A DNA stretch of 64,000 nt from an uncultured Lachnospiraceae bacterium (GCA_934293575.1 CAKQYU010000001.1:62001-126000); one strand, 5' to 3'; positions 9,232 to 18,658 are shown, numbered from the stretch's first letter. Numbers and translations are program-made. Notes: generated by a model not told the origin, from the sequence alone.

Positions 9232-9675
9232 ATGGATTTGTGGAGAAAATATATTACCATGTTTCGAGAAGATATGAAGATTGTCATGTCAAAAAGATGT
9301 GGGTTGGATGAACTGAACAATTTTATTATGTTGTTGGGTTTTGTATTTATTATGATTTCATTGTTTACCGGAAATGGTATATTTACTTTTTTAGGTGCAT
9401 TGTTTGTAGTCCTTTGCTATTTAAGAGTATTTTCAAAAAAATTGGATAAACGCCGCAGGGAAAATGATTTTTATATGCGGTATATGGGAAGAGTTGTTCA
9501 TGTGACACATTTGTGGAAGTTAAAGATAAAAATGTGGCTGCGTTCAAGAAAAGATAAAGAATATGTATATTTTGTGTGTAGCAGCTGCCGGCAGATTATT
9601 CGAATTCCAAAAGGGAAAAACAAAATAAGCGTTCGTTGTCCGAAGTGTGGAAAAACCTATATAAAAAGAACATGA
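9232..9675 (+). CDS. Small membrane protein with C-terminal zinc ribbon
   Basis: I do not recognise a named family. The protein has 147 residues: an N-terminal charged segment, two adjacent hydrophobic helices (about 27-46 and 48-67), a basic middle part, and a C-terminal zinc ribbon with CSSC and CPKC pairs spaced by about 20 residues. The ribbon would lie in the cytoplasm. Its role is unknown; zinc ribbons of this kind often mediate protein or nucleic-acid contacts. ATG 9232 was chosen because GTGGAG lies 6 nt upstream; an in-frame GTG at 9220 is part of that site. It ends the lepA-hemW unit and is followed by a terminator. Confidence 0.75.
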   Translation: MDLWRKYITMFREDMKIVMSKRCGLDELNNFIMLLGFVFIMISLFTGNGIFTFLGALFVVLCYLRVFSKKLDKRRRENDFYMRYMGRVVHVTHLWKLKIKMWLRSRKDKEYVYFVCSSCRQIIRIPKGKNKISVRCPKCGKTYIKRT

Positions 9676-9684
9676 TTGCAAATA

Positions 9685-9732
9685 GAAAATATAGTGGTTT
9701 GAATAGAAAAAATCACTATATTTTCTTTTTTT
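9685..9732 (+). terminator. Rho-independent terminator before the heat-shock operon
   Basis: GAAAATATAGTG (9685-9696) pairs perfectly with CACTATATTTTC (9714-9725), followed by a run of seven T. It isolates the hrcA operon from lepA-hemW transcription. Confidence 0.82.
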
Positions 9733-9737
9733 ATGCC

Positions 9738-9766
9738 TTGACAATTATATAGTCTGGTGGTACTCT
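9738..9766 (+). promoter_or_regulatory. Sigma-A promoter of the hrcA-grpE-dnaK-dnaJ operon
   Basis: A perfect TTGACA (9738-9743) is followed after 17 nt by TACTCT (9761-9766). Transcription would begin around 9773, just ahead of or inside the CIRCE element, the usual geometry for HrcA repression. Confidence 0.72.
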
Positions 9767-9777
9767 ATATTCAGTAA

Positions 9778-9804
9778 TTAGCACTCAGATATATTGAGTG
9801 CTAA
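9778..9804 (+). promoter_or_regulatory. CIRCE operator (HrcA binding site)
   Basis: TTAGCACTC (9778-9786), a 9-nt spacer and GAGTGCTAA (9796-9804) match the CIRCE consensus at every position. HrcA binds here in unstressed cells and blocks transcription; heat shock relieves repression when GroE can no longer keep HrcA active. Confidence 0.97.
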
Positions 9805-9849
9805 TAATGAAATAAAAAGCATATGCTTATAAAGAAAGGAGTATGATGC

Positions 9850-10872
9850 ATGGATTTAGATGAACGAAAGCTCAAGATATTGAAAGCAATTATTTCCAAT
9901 TATCTGGAGACCGGAGAACCGGTTGGTTCAAGAACAATTTCCAAATATACCGATTTGAATTTAAGTTCGGCAACCATTCGTAATGAAATGGCGGATTTGG
10001 AAGAACTGGGACTGATTATGCAACCTCATACTTCTGCTGGAAGAATTCCGACTGATCAGGGCTATCGTCTATATGTGGATCAGATGATGGTCGAAAAAGA
10101 TACTGAGATGGATGAAATGAAAACCCAGTTGCTGGAACGTGTAGATAAGATGGAATCTTTGCTTAGACAGGTTGCAAAGGTATTAGCAAATAATACGAAT
10201 TATGCAACACTGGTAACGGCTCCGCAATATCAGAACATTACATTAAAATTTATTCAGTTATCACAGGTGAATGCAAATCAGCTGCTGGCGGTTATCGTTG
10301 TAGACGGTAATGTGATTAAGAATAAGCTGATGGATGTTGACAGAGAACTGGAAAATGATGAAGTGTTGAAACTGAATGTATTGTTGAATACATTTTTACA
10401 GGGAGCTTCGTTACAGGATATCAATCTTGAAATGATTCAGACCATTAAGAGCCAGGCCGGAGAGTTTGCCGATATAATGGAACATATTTTTCAGGGTATT
10501 GTGGAAACCATCCATGAGGCAGAGGAGATTGATATTTATACAAGCGGAACAACCAATATGCTTAAGTATCCCGAGTTGGGCAATATGGAACAGACAACAA
10601 AGCTTTTAGAAGCTTTAGAGGAAAAACAGGGCTTGAATGAATTGATTGATAATTCCCGAAATGAGGAAGATGGAATTCAGGTCTATATCGGTGAAGAGGT
10701 GCCGGGTAAGGACATGAAGGATTTAAGTCTTGTGACGGCAACTTATGAACTTGCCGAGGGAGCAAAAGGAACAATAGGAATTATTGGACCGAAGAGAATG
10801 GATTATAAAAAGGTTGTTAGCACCCTGAAAAATCTAACGGGTGAATTAGATACTATTTTTAAGAAAGATTAG
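9850..10872 (+). CDS. hrcA: Heat-inducible transcriptional repressor HrcA
   Basis: HrcA is the CIRCE-binding repressor of class I heat-shock genes. The N-terminal winged helix reads LDERKLKILKAIISNYLETG and continues through GSRTIS and SSATIRNEMADLEELGL, with PHTSAGRIPTDQGYR following; the C-terminal dimerisation domain completes 340 residues. ATG 9850 has AAAGGAG upstream. It is the first gene of the operon it controls, directly after the CIRCE site, so it is autoregulated. Confidence 0.97.
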   Translation: MDLDERKLKILKAIISNYLETGEPVGSRTISKYTDLNLSSATIRNEMADLEELGLIMQPHTSAGRIPTDQGYRLYVDQMMVEKDTEMDEMKTQLLERVDKMESLLRQVAKVLANNTNYATLVTAPQYQNITLKFIQLSQVNANQLLAVIVVDGNVIKNKLMDVDRELENDEVLKLNVLLNTFLQGASLQDINLEMIQTIKSQAGEFADIMEHIFQGIVETIHEAEEIDIYTSGTTNMLKYPELGNMEQTTKLLEALEEKQGLNELIDNSRNEEDGIQVYIGEEVPGKDMKDLSLVTATYELAEGAKGTIGIIGPKRMDYKKVVSTLKNLTGELDTIFKKD

Positions 10873-10882
10873 AGGTGTCAGA

Positions 10883-11554
10883 GTGGAAGAGAAGAAAAAG
10901 AAGAGCAATTCAAAGAAAACTTCATCAAAGCCGAACAAGCCGACGGAAAAAGCGGTAGAAGAAAAGGTAGAAGAAGTTGTTGTGGATGCTTCTGAAAATA
11001 CGGAAGTGGAAGCAAAAGAGAGTGCTACGGTGGAAGATGCCGAGAATAAACCGGTCAAAGGAAAAAAAGGAACACGCCGTAGTGGTGGTAACACAAAGGC
11101 TTTGGAGATTGAATTAGAGAAACAGAAGGAATTGACAGAAGAAGCAAATGACAGATATAAGAGACTTCTTGCAGAATTTGAAAATGCACGAAACCGTAAT
11201 GAAAAAGAATCAAAACGTCATTATGATATCGGTGCAAAGGAAGTTTTGGAAAAACTGCTTCCTGTAGTCGATAACTTTGAACGAGCACTACAGGCAATTC
11301 CGGAAGAAGATAAGGAACGGGCATTTGAACAGGGTGTCGATAAGATCTACAAGCAGATGATCGTTACCTTAGAAGATATTGGTGTAAAACCAATGGATGC
11401 AACAGGAAAAGAATTTAATCCTGATTATCACAATGCGGTTATGCATATTGAAGATGATGAATTAGGAGAGAATGTAGTGGCAGAAGAATTACAAAAAGGA
11501 TATATGTACAAAGAAGAAGTTCTTCGTCACAGCATGGTAAAAGTTGCAAATTAA
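10883..11554 (+). CDS. grpE: Nucleotide exchange factor GrpE
   Basis: GrpE releases ADP from DnaK in the chaperone cycle. The start is GTG 10883 behind AGAGGTG. The first 75 or so residues are a low-complexity Lys/Glu/Val-rich extension, then a long helical dimerisation segment (DRYKRLLAEFENARNR) and the C-terminal beta domain with NPDYHNAVMHIEDDE and the conserved GYMYKEEVLRHSMVKVA end. 223 residues. Ten bases separate it from hrcA. Confidence 0.96.
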   Translation: MEEKKKKSNSKKTSSKPNKPTEKAVEEKVEEVVVDASENTEVEAKESATVEDAENKPVKGKKGTRRSGGNTKALEIELEKQKELTEEANDRYKRLLAEFENARNRNEKESKRHYDIGAKEVLEKLLPVVDNFERALQAIPEEDKERAFEQGVDKIYKQMIVTLEDIGVKPMDATGKEFNPDYHNAVMHIEDDELGENVVAEELQKGYMYKEEVLRHSMVKVAN

Positions 11555-11625
11555 TGTAAGAAACACAAAAGTGTTTTCATAAATAAGTAAAAAATGATGA
11601 TTATAAAATCCAGGAGGAAAAAATT

Positions 11626-13476
11626 ATGGGAAAGATTATTGGTATTGACTTAGGTACAACAAATTCATGCGTAGCTGTTATGGAAGGTGGTAAGCCGGTT
11701 GTTATTAATAACGCAGAAGGTGCAAGAACAACACCATCCGTTGTTGCTTTTACAAAATCAGGAGAACGTGTAGTTGGTGAACCTGCAAAACGTCAGGCTG
11801 TAACAAATGCAGACAAGACAATCTCTTCAATTAAGAGACATATGGGTACCGATTACAAGGTAACAATTGATGATAAGCAGTTTTCACCACAGCAGATTTC
11901 AGCTATGGTACTTCAGAAATTAAAATCCGATGCAGAAAGTTATTTGGGAGAGCCGGTTTCAGAGGCAGTTATTACAGTTCCTGCTTACTTCTCAGATGCA
12001 CAAAGACAGGCAACAAAGGATGCCGGACGTATCGCAGGTCTGGATGTAAAGCGTATTATCAACGAGCCTACAGCAGCAGCTCTTTCATATGGTCTGGATA
12101 ATGAAAATGAGCAGAAAATCATGGTATATGACTTAGGTGGTGGTACATTTGATGTATCTATCATTGAAATCGGTGACGGTGTTATCGAAGTATTGGCAAC
12201 TGCCGGTGATAACAAACTTGGTGGTGATGATTTTGATAATGTAATTACAAATTATATGCTTGAAGAGTTTAAGAAGGCAGAAGGTGTTGATTTATCAACA
12301 GATAAGATGGCAATGCAGAGATTGAAGGAAGCAGCTGAGAAGGCTAAGAAGGAGTTATCTTCTTCAACAACAACAAATATTAACCTTCCTTTCATTACTG
12401 CAACAGCAGATGGTCCAAAACATTTTGATATGGATTTAACAAGAGCAAAATTTGATGAGTTAACCGCTTCCTTGGTAGACCGTACAGCAACTCCTGTACA
12501 GACAGCATTAAAAGATGCCGGCCTTTCTGCTTCTGAAATTGATAAGGTCTTGTTAGTTGGTGGTTCTACTCGTATTATCGCCGTACAGGAAAAGGTAAAA
12601 CAGTTAACAGGTAAGGAACCATTTAAGGGTATTAACCCGGATGAGTGTGTTGCTATTGGAGCATCTATCCAGGGTGGTAAGCTTGCCGGTGATGCCGGTG
12701 CCGGTGAAATCTTACTTCTTGATGTTACTCCACTTTCACTTTCTATCGAGACAATGGGTGGTGTTGCTACAAGATTAATTGAAAGAAATACAACAATTCC
12801 TACAAAGAAGAGTCAGATTTTCTCAACTGCACAGGATAATCAGGACGCAGTTGATATTAACATCTGCCAAGGTGAGAGACAGTTTGCCCGTGATAACAAA
12901 TCATTAGGTAGATTCCGTTTGGATGGTATTGCTCCTGCTAGACGTGGTGTGCCACAGATTGAGGTTACATTTGATATTGATGCAAACGGTATTGTTAATG
13001 TATCTGCTAAGGATTTAGGTACAGGAAGAGAACAGCATATCACAATTACAGCCGGTTCAAACATGTCAGATGCCGATATCGAGCAGGCAATTAAGGATGC
13101 TGCTGAATATGAGGCACAGGATAAGAAACGTAAAGAGGCTGTAGAAGCAAGAAATGATGCAGATGCAATGGTATTCCAGACTGAGAAAGCATTACAGGAT
13201 GTTGGAGATAAGTTATCCGGTGAGGATAAGACAAAGGTTGAAACAGACCTTCAGGCTCTTAAGAGTTTAGTAGAAAGTACCGATCCTGAAAACATGAGTG
13301 ATTACGATGTTGAACAGTTGAAGAATGCAAAAGAGACATTGATGACAAGTGCTCAGAATTTATTTGCTAAATTATATGAGCAGAGTGCTCCAGGTGCAAA
13401 TGCCGGAACAGGTACAGCAGGTCCTGCCGATTACTCAGAAGGCGATGTAGTGGATGGAGATTATACAGAACTTTAA
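11626..13476 (+). CDS. dnaK: Molecular chaperone DnaK (Hsp70)
   Basis: DnaK is the ATP-dependent Hsp70 chaperone. The actin-like nucleotide-binding domain starts GIDLGTTNSCVAVMEGG, has the second phosphate loop VYDLGGGTFDVSI and the adenosine motif VLLVGGSTRI. The substrate-binding domain follows (DVTPLSLSIETMGG), then the helical lid and a Gly/Ala-rich tail ending DYSEGDVVDGDYTEL. 616 residues, typical of Gram-positive DnaK, which lacks about 24 residues in the N-terminal domain relative to E. coli. AGGAGG precedes ATG 11626. Confidence 0.98.
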   Translation: MGKIIGIDLGTTNSCVAVMEGGKPVVINNAEGARTTPSVVAFTKSGERVVGEPAKRQAVTNADKTISSIKRHMGTDYKVTIDDKQFSPQQISAMVLQKLKSDAESYLGEPVSEAVITVPAYFSDAQRQATKDAGRIAGLDVKRIINEPTAAALSYGLDNENEQKIMVYDLGGGTFDVSIIEIGDGVIEVLATAGDNKLGGDDFDNVITNYMLEEFKKAEGVDLSTDKMAMQRLKEAAEKAKKELSSSTTTNINLPFITATADGPKHFDMDLTRAKFDELTASLVDRTATPVQTALKDAGLSASEIDKVLLVGGSTRIIAVQEKVKQLTGKEPFKGINPDECVAIGASIQGGKLAGDAGAGEILLLDVTPLSLSIETMGGVATRLIERNTTIPTKKSQIFSTAQDNQDAVDINICQGERQFARDNKSLGRFRLDGIAPARRGVPQIEVTFDIDANGIVNVSAKDLGTGREQHITITAGSNMSDADIEQAIKDAAEYEAQDKKRKEAVEARNDADAMVFQTEKALQDVGDKLSGEDKTKVETDLQALKSLVESTDPENMSDYDVEQLKNAKETLMTSAQNLFAKLYEQSAPGANAGTGTAGPADYSEGDVVDGDYTEL

Positions 13477-13508
13477 TAATGAGTGATTTTTAGATAAAGG
13501 TGAAGAAA

Positions 13509-14672
13509 ATGGCAGAGACAAAAAGAGATTACTATGAGGTCCTTGGAGTTCCAAGGACCGCAACAGAAGCTGAATTGAAGAAGGCTTATCGTCAGGTTGC
13601 AAAAAAATATCATCCGGATGTAAATCCGGGCGACGCAGAGGCTGAACAGAAATTCAAAGAGGCTTCGGAAGCATATAAAATATTAAGTGATCCAGACACT
13701 CGTGCAAAATATGACCAGTATGGTCATGCAGCCTTTGATCCAAATGGTGGAATGGGTGGTCAGGGCTTCGGCTTTGATTTCAGTGATATGGGAGATATTT
13801 TCGGAGATATTTTCGGAGATATGTTCGGTGGAACAAGAACCCGTCAGACAAATGGACCGATGAAGGGTGCAAATATTAAAACAAGTGTCCGTATAACATT
13901 TAATGAAGCTGTGTTTGGAACACAGAAAGAATTGGAATTGCCTTTAAAGGATGAGTGCGTGGTTTGCCACGGAACCGGTGCACAGCCAGGTCATACACCG
14001 GAAACTTGCGGAAAGTGTAATGGTAAGGGTCAGGTAGCATTTACACAACAGTCTTTGTTTGGTGTTGTTCGTAATGTACAGACTTGTCCGGATTGTAGCG
14101 GAACCGGTAAGGTAATTAAGTATAAGTGTAATCAGTGTTCCGGAACCGGTTATGTAAAGAGCAAGAAAAAGATTCAGGTGGTTGTTCCGGCAGGTATTGA
14201 TAACGGACAGAGTATCCGAATCCGTGAAAAGGGTGAACCGGGTACGAACGGAGGAGCAAGAGGTGACTTGCTTGTTACGGTTTTGGTTGACCGTCATCCT
14301 ACATTCCAGCGTCAGGAATATGATTTGTTCTCAACAGAACCGATTACATTTACACAGGCTGCACTTGGTGGAACCATTTCAATCAGTACAATTGATGGTC
14401 CGATGGATTATGAAATTCAACCGGGAACACAGACCGATACCAAGATTAAATTAAAGGGTAAGGGTGTTCCGACATTACGTAATAAGAATGTTCGTGGTGA
14501 CCATTATGTAACATTGGTTGTTCAGGTTCCGGATAAGCTGACAGAGGAACAGAAGACAATTCTTAATAACTTTGATGCTGCAACCGGTTCAACGGCAAGA
14601 AGATCAACAGATTCTTCCGGTGATTTCAGTTTCAGTGGTCATAAGAAAAAAGGATTTGGAAAGAAGAAATAA
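13509..14672 (+). CDS. dnaJ: Chaperone protein DnaJ (Hsp40)
   Basis: DnaJ delivers unfolded clients to DnaK and stimulates its ATPase. A J domain with the catalytic HPD (KKYHPDVNPG) is followed by a Gly/Phe-rich linker and the zinc-finger region with four CxxCxGxG repeats (CVVCHGTG, CGKCNGKG, CPDCSGTG, CNQCSGTG), then the beta-sandwich client-binding domains. 387 residues. ATG 13509 has AAAGGTGA upstream; the in-frame GTG at 13500 is the tail of that site. It is the last gene of the HrcA operon and is followed by a strong terminator, not by prmA as in many relatives. Confidence 0.97.
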   Translation: MAETKRDYYEVLGVPRTATEAELKKAYRQVAKKYHPDVNPGDAEAEQKFKEASEAYKILSDPDTRAKYDQYGHAAFDPNGGMGGQGFGFDFSDMGDIFGDIFGDMFGGTRTRQTNGPMKGANIKTSVRITFNEAVFGTQKELELPLKDECVVCHGTGAQPGHTPETCGKCNGKGQVAFTQQSLFGVVRNVQTCPDCSGTGKVIKYKCNQCSGTGYVKSKKKIQVVVPAGIDNGQSIRIREKGEPGTNGGARGDLLVTVLVDRHPTFQRQEYDLFSTEPITFTQAALGGTISISTIDGPMDYEIQPGTQTDTKIKLKGKGVPTLRNKNVRGDHYVTLVVQVPDKLTEEQKTILNNFDAATGSTARRSTDSSGDFSFSGHKKKGFGKKK

Positions 14673-14693
14673 AATTAAAAAGGTTTTAGGTTT

Positions 14694-14734
14694 AAAACAC
14701 CTCTTTAACCGGAAACGGTTAGGGAGGTGTTTTT
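14694..14734 (+). terminator. Strong rho-independent terminator after dnaJ
   Basis: AAAACACCTC and GAGGTGTTTT form the outer stem, with an inner AACC/GGTT step and a short loop, followed by a T run ending at 14734. It ends the heat-shock operon and separates it from the downstream cassette. Confidence 0.88.
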
Positions 14735-14760
14735 GATTGGGTGGGGCTGAAAACAAGACA

Positions 14761-14789
14761 TTGTTTAATCCTATGTTTTATGATAAAAT
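14761..14789 (+). promoter_or_regulatory. Predicted sigma-A promoter of the seven-gene cassette
   Basis: TTGTTT (14761-14766), a 17-nt spacer and TAAAAT (14784-14789) lie downstream of the dnaJ terminator and about 50 nt ahead of the first cassette gene. No operator-like dyad is obvious beside it. Confidence 0.55.
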
Positions 14790-14839
14790 AAAAAAAGTTT
14801 GTTTAGGAATATTTTGATTAAAACTTAGGAGGCTATGCG

Positions 14840-15979
14840 TTGGATAGTAAAGAAAATAGAATTAAGAAAATGAATATAACAGATAAATTAAGACAGAAAT
14901 TTGTTGTTGATAAAATAAAAGAAACAAATTGGAATGAAGGAACAACAGGTCCTTTGGTTGTTGAGCTTGATACAACGGAGGTATGTAATTTAGCATGTCC
15001 TGGATGTATAAGTGAGGATTTGGTGGAAAATAGTACATCATTTTCAAGGGAACGGTTATTATCTTTGGCAGAGGAATTATATGAAATAGGTGTAAAGGCT
15101 GTTATTTTAATTGGTGGAGGGGAACCTTTGGCACATCCTGCCTGTGGAGAATTGATTAATTATTTAGGTGAGCATGATATTCATGTGGGAATTACAACGA
15201 ATGGATATTTTATAAATCGTTATATGGATTCTATTGCAAAATATTCGTTTTGGACAAGAATATCTATGGATGCAGCAACAGCAGAAACATTTAATAAATT
15301 ACGCCCTTCAAAGGATGGGAAATGTAAATTTGATGAAATTGTTGCAAATATGCGGGAGCTGGCAAAAAGAAAATCAGGTAAATTGGGTTTTTCCTATTTG
15401 ATTCGAACAGAGGCAGATGGATTTGGAATAGAATCTAATATTCATGAAATATATGATGCGGCAGTTTTAGCAAAAGATATTGGTTGTGATTATTTTGAAG
15501 TGAAGCCTAGTTATAGCTATGTGGGAGGACAAAATCATGCATTGGTAAAACACGATAAGGCAAGAATGGAAGAAGCGAAAAAAGAAATTGCAAGACTAGA
15601 TGAATTAGTGACAGATAATTTTAAAATCACAAAGGCAATTAATCTTGAAGATTCATTAAATTGTGTCGATCGTACTCAGGAAAAGAGTTATCATTTTTGT
15701 CCAATGGCACATTTAAGAACTTTAATTTGTCCATCTGGTGTTTATGTTTGTCCATACTGGAGAGGCAAGAATTCATTTCGGGTGGGAAATGTTAGGGAAA
15801 ATTCATTTTCTGAAGTTTGGAATGGAGAGTTAAGGAAACAGGTGATGGAGTTTACAGATCCGACAAAGGTATGTAATTTTCATTGCTTAAGAAATGAATC
15901 AAATGAGAATGTAATGAGAATGATTGAAAGCGAATGCAGAGATATAACCTTTATTGATGAATATGATAGATTTTTTTAG
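14840..15979 (+). CDS. Radical SAM/SPASM-domain enzyme of unknown substrate
   Basis: The N-terminal radical SAM motif CNLACPGC gives CX3CX2C at residues 49, 53 and 56, followed by LIGGGEPL. A C-terminal SPASM-like region carries about six further cysteines between residues 275 and 350, including FCPMAH, VYVCPYWRG and VCNFHC, suited to one or two auxiliary Fe-S clusters. Such enzymes carry out radical modifications of peptides or small molecules; the substrate cannot be read from the sequence. The start is TTG 14840 with AGGAGG 7 nt upstream; the nearby ATG at 14834 is out of frame and soon stops. First gene of a cassette with ALDH, ATP-grasp, GT2, EamA and aminotransferase genes, suggesting it makes a precursor for a decorated sugar. 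Confidence 0.82.
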   Translation: MDSKENRIKKMNITDKLRQKFVVDKIKETNWNEGTTGPLVVELDTTEVCNLACPGCISEDLVENSTSFSRERLLSLAEELYEIGVKAVILIGGGEPLAHPACGELINYLGEHDIHVGITTNGYFINRYMDSIAKYSFWTRISMDAATAETFNKLRPSKDGKCKFDEIVANMRELAKRKSGKLGFSYLIRTEADGFGIESNIHEIYDAAVLAKDIGCDYFEVKPSYSYVGGQNHALVKHDKARMEEAKKEIARLDELVTDNFKITKAINLEDSLNCVDRTQEKSYHFCPMAHLRTLICPSGVYVCPYWRGKNSFRVGNVRENSFSEVWNGELRKQVMEFTDPTKVCNFHCLRNESNENVMRMIESECRDITFIDEYDRFF

Positions 15980-15989
15980 GAGCTTTGAT

Positions 15990-17477
15990 ATGAAATATAA
16001 TATATCAGATTACAGGATTGAAAATCGACCATTTGTGAATGGAGAATATATAAAACCGAATGCCCATGAGACTGTACATAAAACCAGCAGTGTAACTGGA
16101 GAGATGTTACCGGAGTTATTTGTGTGTAATAAACAGGATGTTGACTATGCAGTAAGTATAGCCAGAAAGACATTTTCCAGTGGAAAATGGAATAAATTAT
16201 CCCCACAAATTCGAAAAGAAACTATGCTAAAATTAGCGGATTTGATGGAAGAACATAAATTAGAATTGGCGACATTGGATACTTATGAAACAGGGCGGGC
16301 ATTTCAGAACTATTTATGTGATTCAATACCGAAAGCAATCGAGGCGGTTCGTTATTTTGCGGAAGCAGTAGATAAAATATACGATCAGGCGATAACTCCA
16401 AGAGAAGATTCGTTTTGTGTTGTTGTCAGAGAAGCGTTAGGTGTAGTTGGAATTATCACACCATGGAACGATCCGTTGGTTGTTGCATCGTGGAAGTTTG
16501 CACCAGCATTGCTGATGGGAAATTCTGTGGTGATAAAACCGGCGGAACAGTCATCTTTATCATTACTTCGGTTAGCCTCTCTTGCAAAAGAGGCAGGAAT
16601 TCCGGATGGGGTGTTTAATGTAATTACTGGGGATGGCGAAACAACAGGTAAAGAATTAGCACTTCATGGAGATGTGGATGGTATTTTTTTTACAGGCTCA
16701 AGTGAAGTTGGTAAATTATTATATCAATATGCGGGACTGTCTAATATGAAAAAAGTTGCACTGGAATGTGGAGGAAAAGGTCCATATATTGTGACGGAAC
16801 ATTTTCCGGATATTAAACTGGTTGCAGAGACATTAGCACAGAATATGTTTTATAACCAAGGTCAAATATGTTCAGCTCCATCAAAGGTAATTATACATGA
16901 TTCTATTAAGGATGAATTTATTGAATGTTTACAGAAGGCAGCTGATAGTTATATTCCTGGAAATCCGTATGATATTAATAATAAAGTAGGGTGTGTGGTT
17001 AGCAAACAACAATATGACAAAGTAAAAAGATATATTGAGCTTGGGAAGACAGAAACGAGTTCATATTATATTGCTGGTAAAAAGGATGATTTACAGGATG
17101 GAGCATGCGGAATTCCACCGGTGATTTTTTGGAATTTACCAGATGAATCGATATTGCTTTCGGAAGAAATATTTGGTCCGGTTGTATGTATACAAACATA
17201 TCATAAGGTAGATGAGGCTATAAAATTGGCAAATAATACAAATTATGGTCTTGCAGGAGCAGTTTGGACAGAAGATTTAAATGAGGCATATTATGTTGCC
17301 CATTGTGTAAAAGTAGGACTTTTTCATATTAATTCATATGGTGAAGATGATAACTGTTCTCCATTTGGCGGGGTTAAAGAGTCTGGAAATGGAAAAGATA
17401 AGTCTATATTTGCATTTGATGAGTATTCTGAACGGAAATCTGTTTGGATGAAAATAGGAAGGGAGAGATTGCATTGA
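15990..17477 (+). CDS. NAD(P)-dependent aldehyde dehydrogenase
   Basis: This is a complete ALDH-superfamily enzyme of 495 residues that oxidises an aldehyde to a carboxylic acid. Visible elements are the oxyanion Asn in TPWND, the cofactor segments KPAEQS and FTGSSEVGK, the general base Glu259 in LECGGKG and the catalytic Cys294 in GQICSA. It resembles the betaine/aminobutyraldehyde branch, but the substrate is not certain. ATG 15990 was chosen because TAGGAGC, overlapping the stop of the preceding gene, lies 6 nt upstream; the frame runs back to 15954 inside that gene. In this cassette it may make an acid that the next gene, an ATP-grasp enzyme, activates. Confidence 0.88.
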   Translation: MKYNISDYRIENRPFVNGEYIKPNAHETVHKTSSVTGEMLPELFVCNKQDVDYAVSIARKTFSSGKWNKLSPQIRKETMLKLADLMEEHKLELATLDTYETGRAFQNYLCDSIPKAIEAVRYFAEAVDKIYDQAITPREDSFCVVVREALGVVGIITPWNDPLVVASWKFAPALLMGNSVVIKPAEQSSLSLLRLASLAKEAGIPDGVFNVITGDGETTGKELALHGDVDGIFFTGSSEVGKLLYQYAGLSNMKKVALECGGKGPYIVTEHFPDIKLVAETLAQNMFYNQGQICSAPSKVIIHDSIKDEFIECLQKAADSYIPGNPYDINNKVGCVVSKQQYDKVKRYIELGKTETSSYYIAGKKDDLQDGACGIPPVIFWNLPDESILLSEEIFGPVVCIQTYHKVDEAIKLANNTNYGLAGAVWTEDLNEAYYVAHCVKVGLFHINSYGEDDNCSPFGGVKESGNGKDKSIFAFDEYSERKSVWMKIGRERLH

Positions 17478-18658
17478 AAAAACTTCTTGTTTTAAATGGC
17501 AGCCATTCTGATATTCCGTTGATAAAGGCAGGAAAAGAATTAGGATACTATGTAATCACAACAGGAAACAGACCGGAGTTGATAGGCCATCAGTACGCGG
17601 ATGAATATGTTTACGGAGATTTTTCGGATGTAGACGAAATGTATTCAATATTTAAAAATTATGGATTAGACGGAGTGTGTGCGTGCGCGAATGATTTTGG
17701 TGCAATTACAGCTTCTTATCTTGCTGAAAAACTAGGTTTGCCGGGGCATGATTCATATGAAAAAACCTTGTTGCTTCATCATAAAGATAGGTTTAAAGAG
17801 TTTTCGAAAAAATATCATATACCCACCCCTGTAGCGGAACATTTTTCAGATATACAGGATGCATTGATGTATGAAAAGAAAGTAATATTTCCGGTAATGG
17901 TTAAACCGATTGATCTTACAGGCGGAAAAGGTGTTACGAAAGTAGAATGTAGGGAAGACTATGCGGCTGCGGTTAGGCATGCATTTTCTATTTCAAGAGC
18001 TAAAGTTATTGTGGTAGAGCCATTTATTGAAGGAACTCAGCATAGTTTTAGTACATTTTTGGTAAATGGAAAGGTTGCTGCATATTTCAGCGATAATGAA
18101 TATTCTATGGATAATCCATTTTTGGTTTCTACATCTTGTGGACCGGCTACAAAGGTAAAATGTGCAAAAAAAATTTTAATTGAGACTGCAGAAAAGATTG
18201 CAGATATTTTGAAATTGCGGGATGGAGTATTTCACTATCAGTATATAAGGGATAAAGAAAACAATCCGCATATTTTGGAAATTACCAGAAGGTGTTCTGG
18301 GGATTTATATAATGTTCCAGTTGAACATTCGACAGGAATTGAATGGGCAAAATGGATTGTTAAAGCTGAATTAGGAATGTCTTGTGAAGATTTTCCTCGA
18401 AATACGGTTCAGTCAGTATATGGTGGAAGACATTGTATTATGGGAAATCGAAACGGAATCGTGAAGGATATATATATTTCTCCTCAAATTTGTAACAACA
18501 TATATGACAAGCTTATGTGGGGAGGACAGGGATATATAATTGAAAACTTTATGGTTGATAAGGTTGGAATTGTTTTTCTTGAGTTTGATAATTATGAAGA
18601 AATGATAGAAAAAACGGAAAATATAGATAAATATATACGAATTATATATGAAGACTGA
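17474..18658 (+). CDS. ATP-grasp domain ligase
   Basis: A 394-residue ATP-grasp protein. The pre-ATP-grasp fold starts with KKLLVLNGSHSDIPLIKAG, the ATP-binding lobe carries VMVKPIDLTGGKGVTKV, and the metal-binding end shows HILEITRRCSGD. ATP-grasp enzymes join a carboxylate, through an acyl-phosphate, to an amine or thiol. Together with the upstream radical SAM enzyme and ALDH and the downstream amino-sugar genes, an N-acylation or aminoacylation of a sugar amine is plausible; this is inference. TTG 17474 overlaps the ALDH stop (ATTGA) and has GGGAGAG 6 nt upstream, so translation is probably coupled. PurK-like or carbamoyl-phosphate-type roles are less likely in this context. Confidence 0.82.
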   Translation: MKKLLVLNGSHSDIPLIKAGKELGYYVITTGNRPELIGHQYADEYVYGDFSDVDEMYSIFKNYGLDGVCACANDFGAITASYLAEKLGLPGHDSYEKTLLLHHKDRFKEFSKKYHIPTPVAEHFSDIQDALMYEKKVIFPVMVKPIDLTGGKGVTKVECREDYAAAVRHAFSISRAKVIVVEPFIEGTQHSFSTFLVNGKVAAYFSDNEYSMDNPFLVSTSCGPATKVKCAKKILIETAEKIADILKLRDGVFHYQYIRDKENNPHILEITRRCSGDLYNVPVEHSTGIEWAKWIVKAELGMSCEDFPRNTVQSVYGGRHCIMGNRNGIVKDIYISPQICNNIYDKLMWGGQGYIIENFMVDKVGIVFLEFDNYEEMIEKTENIDKYIRIIYED

